Shown: piece after piece, positions 25,682-34,986 of the stretch
How positions within the stretch are numbered: position 1 is the stretch's first letter
How the letters are laid out: each line of letters opens with the position of its first letter
DNA from: UBA5069 sp964560495
GTDB taxonomy: Bacteria > Chloroflexota > Anaerolineae > Caldilineales > Caldilineaceae
Direction: 5' to 3'
DNA: 64,000 nucleotides
Assembly (NCBI GenBank): GCA_964560495.1
Contig: CAZLMM010000008.1
Coordinates: forward strand, 62,001-126,000
The notes under the pieces: model-generated
Told to the model about the DNA's origin: nothing
The model's input: only the letters and a program-made list of their open reading frames with translations
Databases searched by the model: none
Program-made: the position numbers and the translations under genes

Positions 25682-26941
25682 TCAGTTGTCCAGCGCCACG
25701 ATGAAGTTGCGCAACTCGTAGCCAGCAACGATCTCTGCATAGGCAAGCTCTGGCCCCGACTCGACGCGCAGCCCAGGAAACGCCAGCAGCCGCTGCAAGA
25801 AGATGTCGCTCTCTTGAATCGCCACATAGGCGCCAGGACAGCGGTGATGTCCATCGCCAAAGCTCAGCACCGCGCGATGAGCGCGCGGCGCATTGATGAC
25901 GCGCTCTGGGCAAAGCTGTAACGGCGCCTCGCCGACGACTGCCTCCTCCGCATTGATCGCATAGGTGTGGATGTCGATGAGCGCGCCTTTGGGAATGGTC
26001 ACCACCCGGTCGGCGGTGTCAAGAACGATCTCCTCTGTCGCGCGACGGAAGAGGTGCCCGACCACTGGCTCCAGGCGCAGGATTTCGTGAAGGATGGTGT
26101 GGCGTTCCTCCTCGTTGGCGGCCAGATAGCGTCGTCGCAGTTCGGGTTGCTCCAGGAAATGCCATGCCGCGACGCAGATGAATTCACGCGTCGTCGCCAT
26201 GCCGGCTGCGGCATAGGTGACGCATTCTGTCAGGATTTCCCGGTCGCGATAACCTTTGTCGAGCAGGTAGGAAATTACATCTTCCTGCTGTTGGCGTCGT
26301 CGCGCCTGAATGGCCGGCTGCACATCCTGATAGTAGAACTGGAGCACGTGCCATTGGTTTTTGCCAAGATTGAGCAGCCCACGGGGCGACCAGATGAGCG
26401 ATGTAGCTTCCGAAGAAAAGAAGGCGTTGATCCGGCGGTCAATGCCCGGTTTGCGACTATTGGTCAGCCCCACCACCTTGCTGGCAACCTGTACCGCCAG
26501 CGTCATGCTCATCTCCGCCAGGTCAGCGCGGCCATCACGCTCTAGTTGACCCACCAGCTGTCCGGTCAGGCTCTCCATAAGCTGGCGGTAGTTGGCGCTT
26601 GTCGCCATTGGCGTAAAGAAGCGCGCCGTCTGTTTGCGCTGTTCCTGATGCTCTTTGCCTTCCTGATAGAGCACGGGTGTGCTCATCGTTTTGGGCATAC
26701 GTTCCAGAAGGTCCGCCTTGAAGCCAGCTTGGCGGGTTTCAGACTCGCGCAGCACCAGCCGCGCCAGATCATAGCTGCGGATGTGCCAGACACCCTGCCC
26801 GTCGCGCTCGATGGGGCGGCCCACCGGTTCCACTGCATGAGCCGTTTTCTGGCAGGAGTAGAGGGTGTGATCGACCGGACACTTGTCAGACCCTACCCGG
26901 GCCATCCTATTTTGTTTTGATTCAGAAATCATTACCGTCAT
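25682..26941 (-). CDS. Cytochrome P450
   Basis: 419 residues, soluble bacterial class. I-helix AAAGMATTREF (oxygen-activation AGxxTT type), K-helix ExxR in EILRLEP, and heme-ligand loop FGDGHHRCPG with the Cys thiolate near residue 365. The N-terminus is unusual for a bacterial P450 in carrying two Cys (KCPVDH and YSCQK). Redox partners are not adjacent. ATG 26941 follows GTGAAG. Substrate unknown; the Rieske oxygenase next door suggests a small oxidative module. Confidence 0.93.
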   Translation of the reverse strand: MTVMISESKQNRMARVGSDKCPVDHTLYSCQKTAHAVEPVGRPIERDGQGVWHIRSYDLARLVLRESETRQAGFKADLLERMPKTMSTPVLYQEGKEHQEQRKQTARFFTPMATSANYRQLMESLTGQLVGQLERDGRADLAEMSMTLAVQVASKVVGLTNSRKPGIDRRINAFFSSEATSLIWSPRGLLNLGKNQWHVLQFYYQDVQPAIQARRRQQQEDVISYLLDKGYRDREILTECVTYAAAGMATTREFICVAAWHFLEQPELRRRYLAANEEERHTILHEILRLEPVVGHLFRRATEEIVLDTADRVVTIPKGALIDIHTYAINAEEAVVGEAPLQLCPERVINAPRAHRAVLSFGDGHHRCPGAYVAIQESDIFLQRLLAFPGLRVESGPELAYAEIVAGYELRNFIVALDN

Positions 26942-27002
26942 CGCACTTCACCATTCACCATATCACAATTTACAGTTCACCATTGACCGTTCGCATTTCA
27001 GT

Positions 27003-28652
27003 CTACCCCAACATGGGGATCTTGACACCATTCGCCCTGGCAAAACGGATCGCTTCGGGATAGCCGGCGTCGGCGTGACGCGCCACCCCCATGCCCGGGT
27101 CGCTGGTGAGAACCCGTTCCAATCGCCGGGCTGCGGCCTCAGTCCCATCGGCCACGATCACCTGACCCGCATGGATGCTGTAGCCGATGCCCACGCCGCC
27201 TCCGTGATGGATGCTGACCCAGGTGGCGCCGTTCACTGCATTGATGAGGGCATTGAGCAGGGGCCAGTCGGCGATGGCGTCGGAGCCGTCGAGCATCCCT
27301 TCGGTCTCGCGGTTTGGGCTGGCGACGGAGCCGCTGTCCAGATGGTCGCGCCCGATGACGATTGGCGCTTTCACCTTTCCCTGCGCCACCAGCTCGTTGA
27401 AGGCCAGCCCGGCGCGTGCTCGTTCGCCATAGCCAAGCCAACAAATGCGCGCGGGAAGCCCTTGATAGGCCACCTGTTCTTCGGCCAGGCGCAGCCAGCG
27501 CGCCAGATGTTCGTCTTCTGGAAAAAGTTCCATGACGACCCGGTCGGTGATGCGAATATCTTCTGGATCGCCGGAGAGCGCCACCCAGCGAAAGGGGCCT
27601 TTGCCTTCGCAAAAGAGCGGGCGAATGTAAGCGGGTACAAAGCCGGGATAGGCAAAGGCGTTGGTCACGCCGTTGTCGAAGGCGCGCTGGCGCAGGTTGT
27701 TGCCATAGTCGAAGACAACCGCGCCGCGGCTTTGCCAATCGAGGAGAGCCTCCACGTGGCTGCTCATGGAATCGAGAGAACGGCGCAGGTACTCTTGCGG
27801 AGATCGCTGTCGCAGTTCTGCTGCGTCACCCATGCCCATGCCGGCCGGGATGTAGCCGTAGAGCGGGTCGTGGGCTGAGGTTTGGTCGGTGGCAATGTGG
27901 GGGATGACGCCGCGGCGAGCCAGTTCGGGGAGAATCTCCGCGGCGTTGCCGATCAGCGCGATGGATTTTGGCTGTTGGTGCGCTAATGCCTCATCAGCCC
28001 AGGTCATGGCCTCTTCCAGGTTATCGGTGACCGCGTCGATTTGACGTAGGGTCAGCCGCCGTTCGGCGCGCCAGCGGTCCACTTCGACGAAGACGCCCAC
28101 GCCTTCGTTCATGGTGACGGCCAAAGGTTGGGCGCCGCCCATCTCGCCCAAACCGGCGCTGATGACCAGTTTTCCCTTGAGACTGCCCCACCCATGTTGG
28201 CGCGCCAGCGCGCCAAAGGTCTCATAGGTGCCTTGCAAGATGCCCTGCACACCGATAAAAATCCAACTGCCGGCGGTCATCTGCCCATACATGATCAGCC
28301 CGGCCTGCTCCCATTTGTCGAAATTCTCCTGAGTGGCCCAGGCCGGCACGATGTTCGAGTTGGCCAGGAGGACGCGTGGCGCATCATCGTGGCTGGGAAA
28401 GACGGCCACCGGTTTACCTGATTGAACAAGAAGCGTCTCGTCGGCCTCCATAGTGCGCAGCGTTTTCAGGATGGCGTCGAAGCACTGCCAGTTGCGTGCA
28501 GCCTTGCCGCGCCCGCCATAGACAATCAGACGTTCTGGGTCGCCGGCGACTTCCGGGTCCAGATTGTTCTGCAACATACGATAGGGCGCTTCCAGCAACC
28601 AATTCTTGCAATTCAGCGTCGTCCCGCGCGGCGCGCGGATGGTGTGGGTCAT
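27003..28652 (-). CDS. hutU: Urocanate hydratase
   Basis: 549 residues, full length. NAD-dependent hydration of urocanate to imidazolone propionate, second step of histidine degradation. Clear family features: YGGRGKAARNWQ near residue 45, VQSGKPVAVFPSH, GWGSLKGKLVISAGLGEMGG, ATDQTSAHDPLYGY, FDYGNNLRQRAFDNG and the active-site ICWLGYGERARAG (Cys). GAGGAG precedes the ATG. No other hut gene is in the window, so the pathway genes are scattered or incomplete here. Confidence 0.97.
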   Translation of the reverse strand: MTHTIRAPRGTTLNCKNWLLEAPYRMLQNNLDPEVAGDPERLIVYGGRGKAARNWQCFDAILKTLRTMEADETLLVQSGKPVAVFPSHDDAPRVLLANSNIVPAWATQENFDKWEQAGLIMYGQMTAGSWIFIGVQGILQGTYETFGALARQHGWGSLKGKLVISAGLGEMGGAQPLAVTMNEGVGVFVEVDRWRAERRLTLRQIDAVTDNLEEAMTWADEALAHQQPKSIALIGNAAEILPELARRGVIPHIATDQTSAHDPLYGYIPAGMGMGDAAELRQRSPQEYLRRSLDSMSSHVEALLDWQSRGAVVFDYGNNLRQRAFDNGVTNAFAYPGFVPAYIRPLFCEGKGPFRWVALSGDPEDIRITDRVVMELFPEDEHLARWLRLAEEQVAYQGLPARICWLGYGERARAGLAFNELVAQGKVKAPIVIGRDHLDSGSVASPNRETEGMLDGSDAIADWPLLNALINAVNGATWVSIHHGGGVGIGYSIHAGQVIVADGTEAAARRLERVLTSDPGMGVARHADAGYPEAIRFARANGVKIPMLG

Positions 28653-29183
28653 AGAGCGCTCCTCAGTTGGCAGGACGCGCTCATGTCGAGGCGCGCCCCA
28701 ATGGCCACATGACCTTCGGTCACAGATATACTCCGCACGGCGTCAAGTTGAGCTTTTCTGTGGTTGAAAAAGCCCAACTTGTGCCCTTGTGCGGTATAAC
28801 AATGAAAATGTCTCTGTGTTCCTCTGTGCTCTCTGCGGTAAACGAGTTCCGGTACAGCGGTCATTATAGCACAGAAATTCTTAACATCTCGTTAACTCTG
28901 TTTTGACTGGCTCTTAACGGCGTCGCCCTAATCTTGTAGCCGTGCAAAGACGATCTGGGGAGCTAGTCTTGCACGTCTCTCTCTACACGACACCATCCTC
29001 TTGGGGCCCCTCATGTCCCGGTGGATAGCCTACTCCGAGATGGAGTGGGCTATTTGCTTTGTTGGCGTGCAATCGGGTATGCTTTGAATTGATCGCCCGC
29101 TCCGGGGCGTTTGCTTGCAGGATCAGCCACTCACGAATTGAATCACCCATGGTTCTGCCTTTTGGCAAAAGGAGTCACGATAG
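28653..29183. other. Divergent intergenic region with a structured segment
   Basis: About 530 bp between hutU and the acyltransferase. On the plus strand 28941-28951 pairs with 28966-28975 (CGTGCAAAGAC / GTCTTGCACG, one bulge) and a terminator-like hairpin follows at 29025-29053. Together they look like a leader RNA or small RNA. TTGACT (28903) and TAATCT (28929) lie upstream but 20 nt apart, so the promoter is uncertain. A TATAAT on the minus strand (28863-28868) could serve hutU. Confidence 0.45.
29025..29058 (+). terminator. Terminator-like hairpin upstream of the acyltransferase
   Basis: ATAGCCTACTCC / GGAGTGGGCTAT stem of 12 bp with one G-U pair and a GAGAT loop, followed by TTGCTTTG. 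It may end a short upstream transcript or act as an attenuator. Confidence 0.6.
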
Positions 29184-30743
29184 ATGAGCGCCAAGTCCGT
29201 GCAATTGACGCCTGTCGATGCTGCCTGGCTTCACATGGAAGACCCGACCAATTTGATGATGATCACAGGGGTTATGCTTTTTGCAGAGAAAGTTGACTTC
29301 GAGAGGGTGAAGGAGACGTACCGTCTACGTCTGCTGCCCTTTGAGCGTTTCCGCCAGCGCATTGTCGAGAGCGATTCCGCCGTGGGTCTGCCGCACTGGG
29401 AGCTTGATCCGAGCTTCGATCTAGATGCCCATTGCCACCACGTTGCGCTGCCGGATTCCGGCTCGAAGGCTGATCTCATCGACTTTCTGTCGGACGTCTC
29501 CAGCACGCCGCTAGATTTCAGCAAACCGCTGTGGCAGGTGCATGTGGTGGACAATGTCATGGGGGGGAGCGCGATTGTCATGCGCATCCACCATTCCATC
29601 GGCGATGGCACGGCGTTGGTGGCTGTCACCATACGACTGTTTGACGACCGTCCCGACGCGCCGTTGACAGCTTTGGAAGCGCCCGCAGGCCGCAAAAGAG
29701 GTGAGTCGAGTCTACTGGCGGCGGTGTTGAATCCGGCGTTCTCGGTGTGGAGGACAACGCGCTCTATCGTGGGGACAGTCTGGCAGGAGAGCGCCGAGAG
29801 CCTGCTTCACCCATCCCATGTGGTCGAGCTGGCGCGCTCCGCCGCTGCTACGGCTGCCGTGGGCGCGACCACCCTCACCCGCGCCTTGCTGCAACCCAAC
29901 GACCCGGTGACGCCCTTCAAGGGAAAGTTGGGTGTGAAGAAGCGCGTGGCCTGGTCGGAGCCGATTCAATTGGCGGAGGTGAAGGCTATCGGACAACGGC
30001 TGGATGCCAAAGTGAATGACGTACTGGTGGCTGCCATGACCGGCGCGCTGCGCCACTATCTGCTCGAACGCCATGTGCCCATAGACGGCATCGAAATCCA
30101 CTCGGTCATCCCGGTTGATCTGCGCTCTCCCGAAAAAGCGCTCAACCTGGGCAATGTCTTCGGGATGGTTTTTTTGGGGATGCCTGTGGGGATCGCAGAT
30201 CCGGTCGAGCGCCTGCGCGAGGTGAAGGTGCGGATGGATCGTCTCAAGCAATCGGGCGAGTCGCTGCTCTACTACAGCCTGCTCAATGTGTTTGGCTTGA
30301 CGCCCAAAGAGGTGGAGGAAGCGGTCGTGGACTTTTTCGGCGCGCGCGCTACCGCTGTGTTCACCAATGTGGTTGGGCCACGTGCGAAGCTCTATCTGGC
30401 CGGCGTTCCGGTGGAAAACGTCATGTTCTGGGTGCCCCAGTCTGGGCGGTTGGGCATGGGCATCAGCATTTACAGCTATGACGGCCGGGTCACTTTGGGC
30501 GTGATCACAGATGCAGGCCTGGTGCCCGATCCGGAGAAGATCGCCGAACGATTCAACCTCGAATTTGGGTTGCTGCTCGAGACTGCTGGCGGCAAACCAG
30601 CGGCGGCAAGCACCAAGACGCTGGCCAGAAGGCGACCCCTGACTGACGAGAGGCCGCAATGCGCCGGCCACACCAAGAACGGTTCTCGCTGCCGCAATCG
30701 GGCCGCTGCTGATTCTCAATGGTGTCACATCCACAAGAAGTAG
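29184..30743 (+). CDS. Wax ester synthase/diacylglycerol acyltransferase (WS/DGAT) with zinc-knuckle tail
   Basis: 519 residues. Makes wax esters or triacylglycerol from acyl-CoA. The N-terminus LTPVDAAWLHMEDPTNLMMI and the active-site MRIHHSIGDGTA (HHxxxDG, about residue 132) are diagnostic; a conserved NVVGPR-type motif is also present. After about residue 480 an unrelated tail follows: CAGHTKNGSRCRNRA ... WCHIHKK, a CxxxTxxGxxCxn-CxxH zinc-binding pattern seen in small DNA- or protein-binding tails. That extension is unusual on this family. ATG 29184 with AAAAGGAG just upstream. Confidence 0.9.
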   Translation: MSAKSVQLTPVDAAWLHMEDPTNLMMITGVMLFAEKVDFERVKETYRLRLLPFERFRQRIVESDSAVGLPHWELDPSFDLDAHCHHVALPDSGSKADLIDFLSDVSSTPLDFSKPLWQVHVVDNVMGGSAIVMRIHHSIGDGTALVAVTIRLFDDRPDAPLTALEAPAGRKRGESSLLAAVLNPAFSVWRTTRSIVGTVWQESAESLLHPSHVVELARSAAATAAVGATTLTRALLQPNDPVTPFKGKLGVKKRVAWSEPIQLAEVKAIGQRLDAKVNDVLVAAMTGALRHYLLERHVPIDGIEIHSVIPVDLRSPEKALNLGNVFGMVFLGMPVGIADPVERLREVKVRMDRLKQSGESLLYYSLLNVFGLTPKEVEEAVVDFFGARATAVFTNVVGPRAKLYLAGVPVENVMFWVPQSGRLGMGISIYSYDGRVTLGVITDAGLVPDPEKIAERFNLEFGLLLETAGGKPAAASTKTLARRRPLTDERPQCAGHTKNGSRCRNRAAADSQWCHIHKK

Positions 30744-30772
30744 GCTCTGTTGTTTTTACAGGGAGATCGCTC

Positions 30773-31576
30773 ATGCAACGTCTTGTCGGGCAGTCTGCCG
30801 CCTTGATGGTGGGTGGCGCCATTGCGATTCTGATTCTCACTTCCTTGCGAGTCGGCGCTCAGTGGGATGTCAGCGCCCAGCCGGCGACAGCCGACCAAAC
30901 ATCGAATGTCATTGACGCCGCGCTTGCCGTACAGCCCAATTTGCAGTATCAAGGCGTTCTACTCGATGCCGCCAACACCCCCAAGCCTGATGGCGATTAC
31001 AGCATCATCTTTCGACTCTACGATGCAGCGACGGACGGCGCTGTCGTGTGGCAAGAAACGCAGAGCGTAATCGTATCTGGGGGATTCTTCTCTGTGTCGC
31101 TAGGACAGGCGCAATCCATCCCTTCCAATATATTCGACAACAAACAGCTCTTTCTCGGCGTTCAAGTAGGCGACGAGAGCGAGATGTCCCCTCGCCAGCA
31201 GTTGGCGGTCAGCCCATACGCCTTTTGGTCCTATTCCGCAAAGGTTGCAGAAGAGGCCGACGCCACAAATAGGCTGAGACAGTTTCGGGCGTATGGCATC
31301 GTGAACGAGGATGGATCGAAACATCGCGGGTTCAATTTCACCAGTAATCGTCAAACAATCGACGGTGAACTCACCTATCGGATCGACATTTCGGGCGAGA
31401 ACTACAATTTGAATGATTATGTCACCACCGTCACGGTCGTCAAGAACGCCGAGTGTCCAGGCCCGGTGATCGCCATGACAGGAAGTACTGATGGAGACCT
31501 CCTGGTCGATCTCTTTCAGCCAAACGGCGGGCGCGCCTACTGCAAATTCCACTTCGAGACCTTGACATTGAACTGA
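30773..31576 (+). CDS. Exported protein with conserved beta-domain, function unknown
   Basis: 267 residues with an N-terminal signal segment (about 8-27). Residues about 45-150 (LQYQGVLLDAANTPKPDGDY, FRLYDAATDGAVVWQE, GGFFSVSLGQ, LFLGVQVG and SPYAFWS) match an extracellular domain that recurs in bacterial surface and tail-fibre-like proteins. The C-terminal 110 residues are unrelated and beta-rich, with two Cys (NAECPG and AYCKF). AGGGAG precedes ATG 30773, overriding the longer frame that overlaps the acyltransferase. First of three successive exported-protein genes. Confidence 0.78.
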   Translation: MQRLVGQSAALMVGGAIAILILTSLRVGAQWDVSAQPATADQTSNVIDAALAVQPNLQYQGVLLDAANTPKPDGDYSIIFRLYDAATDGAVVWQETQSVIVSGGFFSVSLGQAQSIPSNIFDNKQLFLGVQVGDESEMSPRQQLAVSPYAFWSYSAKVAEEADATNRLRQFRAYGIVNEDGSKHRGFNFTSNRQTIDGELTYRIDISGENYNLNDYVTTVTVVKNAECPGPVIAMTGSTDGDLLVDLFQPNGGRAYCKFHFETLTLN

Positions 31577-31755
31577 TTGGAGATAGACCAACAGCAGCTA
31601 CGGAGGATCACCCCGTTGGGAGTGAAGGGCCGTGGCAGAGTCTTGCAGTCGCGCCAAGCGACTGGGCCGCCGTTCTGTCGCTGCGGCCAATGAGTTTGGA
31701 TACGCCTGTTGGTTGCCGCATCCAGGCAGACCTGCCCCAGGAACAAGGAGGATAA
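31577..31755. other. Leader region with small hairpin
   Basis: 179 bp. A 7-bp hairpin CAGTCGC-GCCAA-GCGACTG lies at 31646-31664. It may be a leader structure or processing site between two exported-protein genes. Confidence 0.35.
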
Positions 31756-32130
31756 GTGAAACACCAAACTAGAATCCTGCTGACGAGCAGTGCGCTGTTG
31801 TTGGCGCTCATCGTTGTATTGACCGTTGCACGTGCTGCTCTGGCGCAGCGTTCGGCGTCTTCCAGTTTTGGCTGTTGGGGGATCTTCAGCAGCGGCGGCG
31901 GAGAACAGACCTCGGTGCAGAGCAAAATGCTTGCGGCCATCACTCCGTTGGGAGGCTCAATGCAAGGCGTCAGCTTTCGCATCGATGCCAACCACTTCAC
32001 CCTGTGGACGACGCTGAATCCTCAGCCTGGCCCAGTCGCGCCGCCAGTTCAGGATGTGGGGATGCAATATCTGCCAGCCATTTTCGGGCAGATACTGCAT
32101 CTGGATCGCTTGTGCACCCACAGCGATTGA
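31756..32130 (+). CDS. Small exported protein of unknown function
   Basis: 124 residues, GTG start 4 nt after AGGAGG. Signal peptide (hydrophobic about 9-28, ARAALAQ cleavage). Mature part is short, with Ser/Gly-rich SSSFGCWGIFSSGGGEQ and a C-terminal MQYLPAIFGQ resembling the YLP motif of other secreted proteins here. No domain recognised. Confidence 0.65.
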   Translation: MKHQTRILLTSSALLLALIVVLTVARAALAQRSASSSFGCWGIFSSGGGEQTSVQSKMLAAITPLGGSMQGVSFRIDANHFTLWTTLNPQPGPVAPPVQDVGMQYLPAIFGQILHLDRLCTHSD

Positions 32131-32312
32131 CAAACGAAACGCAAACAGGAAAATCCATCATACTCCTCGATGCCATTTCTCGGAGCGTTCTGGCGGCGTG
32201 CATGTTCGCTGGAACATTTACGACTCTCATCCGTCCCAGTGACAGGCGTGCTCATGTGGATGAAGTGTAATAGGCGTGAAGAGTGCTGTTCGCAAGAGAG
32301 GAGTCTATCGGC

Positions 32313-33941
32313 ATGCGGCGCAAGAAGTTTTTTTTCATCCTCCTTGGATTGATGTTGGTCATGTCCCTCTCCCCGGTCTTTTGGTTTGCATCCGCACACG
32401 CAGACGATGAAGGCCCTGTTCGTGCAGCCGAGACAGACCCGTATTGGGTAGCTTCCTATTGGAATAATACATCGCTGGCCGGGTCGCCAGTGCTAACGCG
32501 CAATGAGCCAACCATTGACTATAATTGGGGCTTCGGCTCGCCAGCTCCAGAGGTGAGCAACGATAACTTCTCGGCGCGCTGGACGCGCTACATTTACACG
32601 AGCGCCGGCGTCTATCGCTTTACAGCGACTACCGATGACGGTATGCGCGTCTTTGTGGATGACCAGCTGATCCTCAATCAGTGGCGCGTTCAGGCGCCCA
32701 CCACCTACGTGGTGGATCGCCAATTGAGCGAGGGCCATCATCTGGTGCGGGTTGAATACTTCGAGGCTGGGGGCGAGGCTGTCGCTCGCTTTTCCTGGGA
32801 ACGGTTGGGGTCGCCCGAACCGCCGCCCGTGGTGAACTGGCGGGGCGAATACTTCAACAATCGTGATCTGGCCGGCGCGCCGGCTCTCATCCGCGACGAC
32901 CCGAACATTGACTTTCGCTGGGGAAGAGGGTCGCCCGCGCCGGGCGTGGTCAACAGTGATAACTTCTCAACGCGCTGGACGCGCACGCTCTCGTTTGAGC
33001 CGGGCAATTATCGTTTTTCGGTGACGACAGACGACGGCGCGCGGTTGTGGGTCAACAACGCCCGCATTATCAACGAGTGGCGCGAACAATCCACGCGCAC
33101 TTTTACCAGCGACATCTATCTGCCAGGCGGCGCCATCCCCGTGCGGCTGGAATACTTCGATGCCCTGGGCGACGCCACCATTATCCTGCAATGGCAACGT
33201 GCGGACGCCCCCAGCCCGACGCCCACCCCATCAAGCGGTAAGTGGCGCGGCGACTATTTCGGCAATCCCAACCTCAGCGGCGCGCCCGCCATGACGCGCA
33301 ACGACAGTTCGATTGACTTCAATTGGGGCTACGGCTCGCCGGCGCTCCAGATCCCGCCGGATAACTTCTCGGTGAGGTGGACGCGCACCATACGTTTCGA
33401 TGCAGGCGAATATCGCTTCACCACAGAGACCGATGATGGCGTGCGGCTTTATGTAGATGGAAACCTGGTCATCGACCGCTGGTTCGACCAGGGGCGCACG
33501 AAATACTCAGCGAACGTGCGCTTGAGCAAAGGCAATCACACCATTGTCATGGACTATTACGAGCGATTCGGTGCGGCCTTTGCCAGGTTGAACATTTCTC
33601 GCAGCGCGGGCACACCCGAACCGATAGGGAACATCATCACTTGTGTGCCGCCCCAGCCACAAAACTATGCGTGGATCAAACTCTATCGGCTGAATGGCGA
33701 CAATCGCTGGTATTCCATCGGCAGAGGCATTGGTTCCATCGAGCCAACCGGCTATCTGAAGATCGATGGGCTGCCGGTGGATGTGGGGCGCTTTGGTCAA
33801 CAAGGAGAACCCTACAAAGTGGAGATGTGGGTGAATGGCAGTGTGGCCTTCTCCACGGGAGATTTTCTGACCGGACAGCCGCAGTTCCTCGTGCGCCCCT
33901 TTGCCGACAACTACACCCCCTGGCAGTGCCCGCGGCGCTGA
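32313..33941 (+). CDS. Secreted protein with three PA14-like domains
   Basis: 542 residues. Signal peptide (basic MRRKKFFF then hydrophobic core). Three PA14-type carbohydrate/adhesion domains at about 45-165, 175-295 and 310-430; each has the Y(W/F)xNxxLxG opening, IDxxWGxGSPA, NFSxRWTR, the YRFTxxTDDGxRLxVD calcium-type strand and a LxYxE end. A 110-residue C-terminal domain follows with RLNGDNRWYSIGRG, similar to other carbohydrate-surface proteins. AGAGGAG precedes ATG 32313; the frame to 32283 is not used. Probably binds extracellular glycans. Confidence 0.85.
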   Translation: MRRKKFFFILLGLMLVMSLSPVFWFASAHADDEGPVRAAETDPYWVASYWNNTSLAGSPVLTRNEPTIDYNWGFGSPAPEVSNDNFSARWTRYIYTSAGVYRFTATTDDGMRVFVDDQLILNQWRVQAPTTYVVDRQLSEGHHLVRVEYFEAGGEAVARFSWERLGSPEPPPVVNWRGEYFNNRDLAGAPALIRDDPNIDFRWGRGSPAPGVVNSDNFSTRWTRTLSFEPGNYRFSVTTDDGARLWVNNARIINEWREQSTRTFTSDIYLPGGAIPVRLEYFDALGDATIILQWQRADAPSPTPTPSSGKWRGDYFGNPNLSGAPAMTRNDSSIDFNWGYGSPALQIPPDNFSVRWTRTIRFDAGEYRFTTETDDGVRLYVDGNLVIDRWFDQGRTKYSANVRLSKGNHTIVMDYYERFGAAFARLNISRSAGTPEPIGNIITCVPPQPQNYAWIKLYRLNGDNRWYSIGRGIGSIEPTGYLKIDGLPVDVGRFGQQGEPYKVEMWVNGSVAFSTGDFLTGQPQFLVRPFADNYTPWQCPRR

Positions 33942-33945
33942 CGCC

Positions 33946-33980
33946 AACAGGGACGGGAATCATTCTTCCCGTCCCTGTTT
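33946..33980 (+). terminator. Intrinsic terminator after the PA14 gene
   Basis: Perfect 14-bp stem AACAGGGACGGGAA / TTCCCGTCCCTGTT with a 6-nt loop and trailing T; AA on the other side lets it also serve the convergent gene ending at 34002. Confidence 0.9.
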
Positions 33981-34001
33981 CAATATCGTACTCGTTCCCA
34001 G

Positions 34002-34439
34002 TTACTTCCCCTTGCGCATTGCCCGCAACGCCATGAAAATCGCACCAATGGTGGTGAACATGGCGATGGCGATCTTGGTGGGATCGACGACCGGCTCCAC
34101 ATCCACGCCCTTTGGCCCGATGGAGATGACAGCCACCGGTCGCCCCATGGATGTGCCCCCGCCGCCGCCGCCCGAACCGCCGCCGCTGCCAGTGGCGTCT
34201 CCCCCGCCGCCAGAGCCAAACCCGGCGCCCAATCCCATGTATAGCTCCGACGCAGTGATGACTGTGTACTCGCCCGCTGTGATGGGGGCGCTGAACACAG
34301 CCCCCGGTTCGGCGACATGGGCCAGTTTGCCGAGCAGGTCGATGGTCTCCGATTCAGTTTGCAACGCCTTGCCAAAGACAACCTTGCTGAAATCTGCGTT
34401 CTGCCCATCAGGTGTAGAGGGCGATTCTTCTTCGCTCAT
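34002..34439 (-). CDS. GerW/YtfJ-family protein
   Basis: 145 residues. VFGKALQTESETI near residue 21, SELYMGLGAGFGSGGG, a long Gly/Ser loop and SMGRPVAVISIGPKGVDVEPVVD match the YtfJ/GerW family, known in spore-formers as needed for lysozyme-sensitive germination but widespread in non-sporulators. A hydrophobic C-terminal helix (AIAMFTTIGAIFMALRAM) suggests membrane attachment. AGGAGAAG precedes the ATG. Operon with the small membrane protein upstream (9-nt gap). Confidence 0.85.
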   Translation of the reverse strand: MSEEESPSTPDGQNADFSKVVFGKALQTESETIDLLGKLAHVAEPGAVFSAPITAGEYTVITASELYMGLGAGFGSGGGGDATGSGGGSGGGGGGTSMGRPVAVISIGPKGVDVEPVVDPTKIAIAMFTTIGAIFMALRAMRKGK

Positions 34440-34448
34440 GAACTTCTC

Positions 34449-34724
34449 CTATTTCATGCTCGAACCGAAAATGAGGGCCAATAACCCGAACAACGTTGAA
34501 ATCGCGGCAAATGCCCAAACAGCCCGCCGCGTCACATCGACGATTGGGATGCGCTCGACGTTTCCGTTGCGCTCCACAACTGCGGCAGTGGGTGAGTTCC
34601 ACACAAAGCCGCCGCGATGAAAGCTGACAATCAATGTACGGGCTTCAAGAACGAGAGATGCGCCGCCGCAGTCAACCGGCGGGGTCTGTTGGGTCTGCCA
34701 AGTTATGTGGTCTTGCAGCTTCAC
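34449..34724 (-). CDS. Small single-pass membrane protein
   Basis: 91 residues. GTG 34724 lies 5 nt after GGAGG; the longer frame to 34898 runs through the palindromic repeat and is rejected. Soluble N-terminal 60 residues, then one C-terminal membrane helix (WAFAAISTLFGLLALIFG). No family recognised. It precedes the GerW-like gene and may be its membrane partner. Confidence 0.65.
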   Translation of the reverse strand: MKLQDHITWQTQQTPPVDCGGASLVLEARTLIVSFHRGGFVWNSPTAAVVERNGNVERIPIVDVTRRAVWAFAAISTLFGLLALIFGSSMK

Positions 34725-34780
34725 ATTTTCCTCCGATTCACAAAAAGCTGTAATGCAACCCACCTTGCATTGTCTGCCGC

Positions 34781-34853
34781 TATACTGCGGTTGTTTTGAG
34801 ACCAGGAGTTTTTGGCCTGCGAAAACTCCTGGTCTCAAACAGAGCAAAGTATA
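34781..34853 (+). repeat. Dispersed palindromic repeat, copy B
   Basis: The most symmetrical copy: starts TATACTGCGG, ends CAAAGTATA, arms of about 30 bp meet at CCAGGAGTTTTTGGCCTGCG / AAAACTCCTGG. Loop differs from copies A and C. Confidence 0.85.
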
Positions 34854-34986
34854 ACGGTACACGATCTGCAGATGAATGACAAGAATGATGAAACGCACAC
34901 CGCCGCGTGGGACATTGGTCTCTGATCGAGATTCCAGGATGTTATATAATCCCGTTCAACTGGATTATATTCTTGCGTCGAGATCC

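Noticed and set aside
26942..27002. TTCACCATT-like short repeats upstream of the P450 gene
   Set aside because: Only a few degenerate copies in 60 bp; too weak to call a repeat or operator.
31577..31755. Riboswitch (for example c-di-GMP) before the small exported protein
   Set aside because: A 7-bp hairpin is present but the conserved aptamer bases are not.
32448..33600. Possible DNA-level triplicate repeat
   Set aside because: It reflects three PA14 domains of one protein, diverged at the DNA level.
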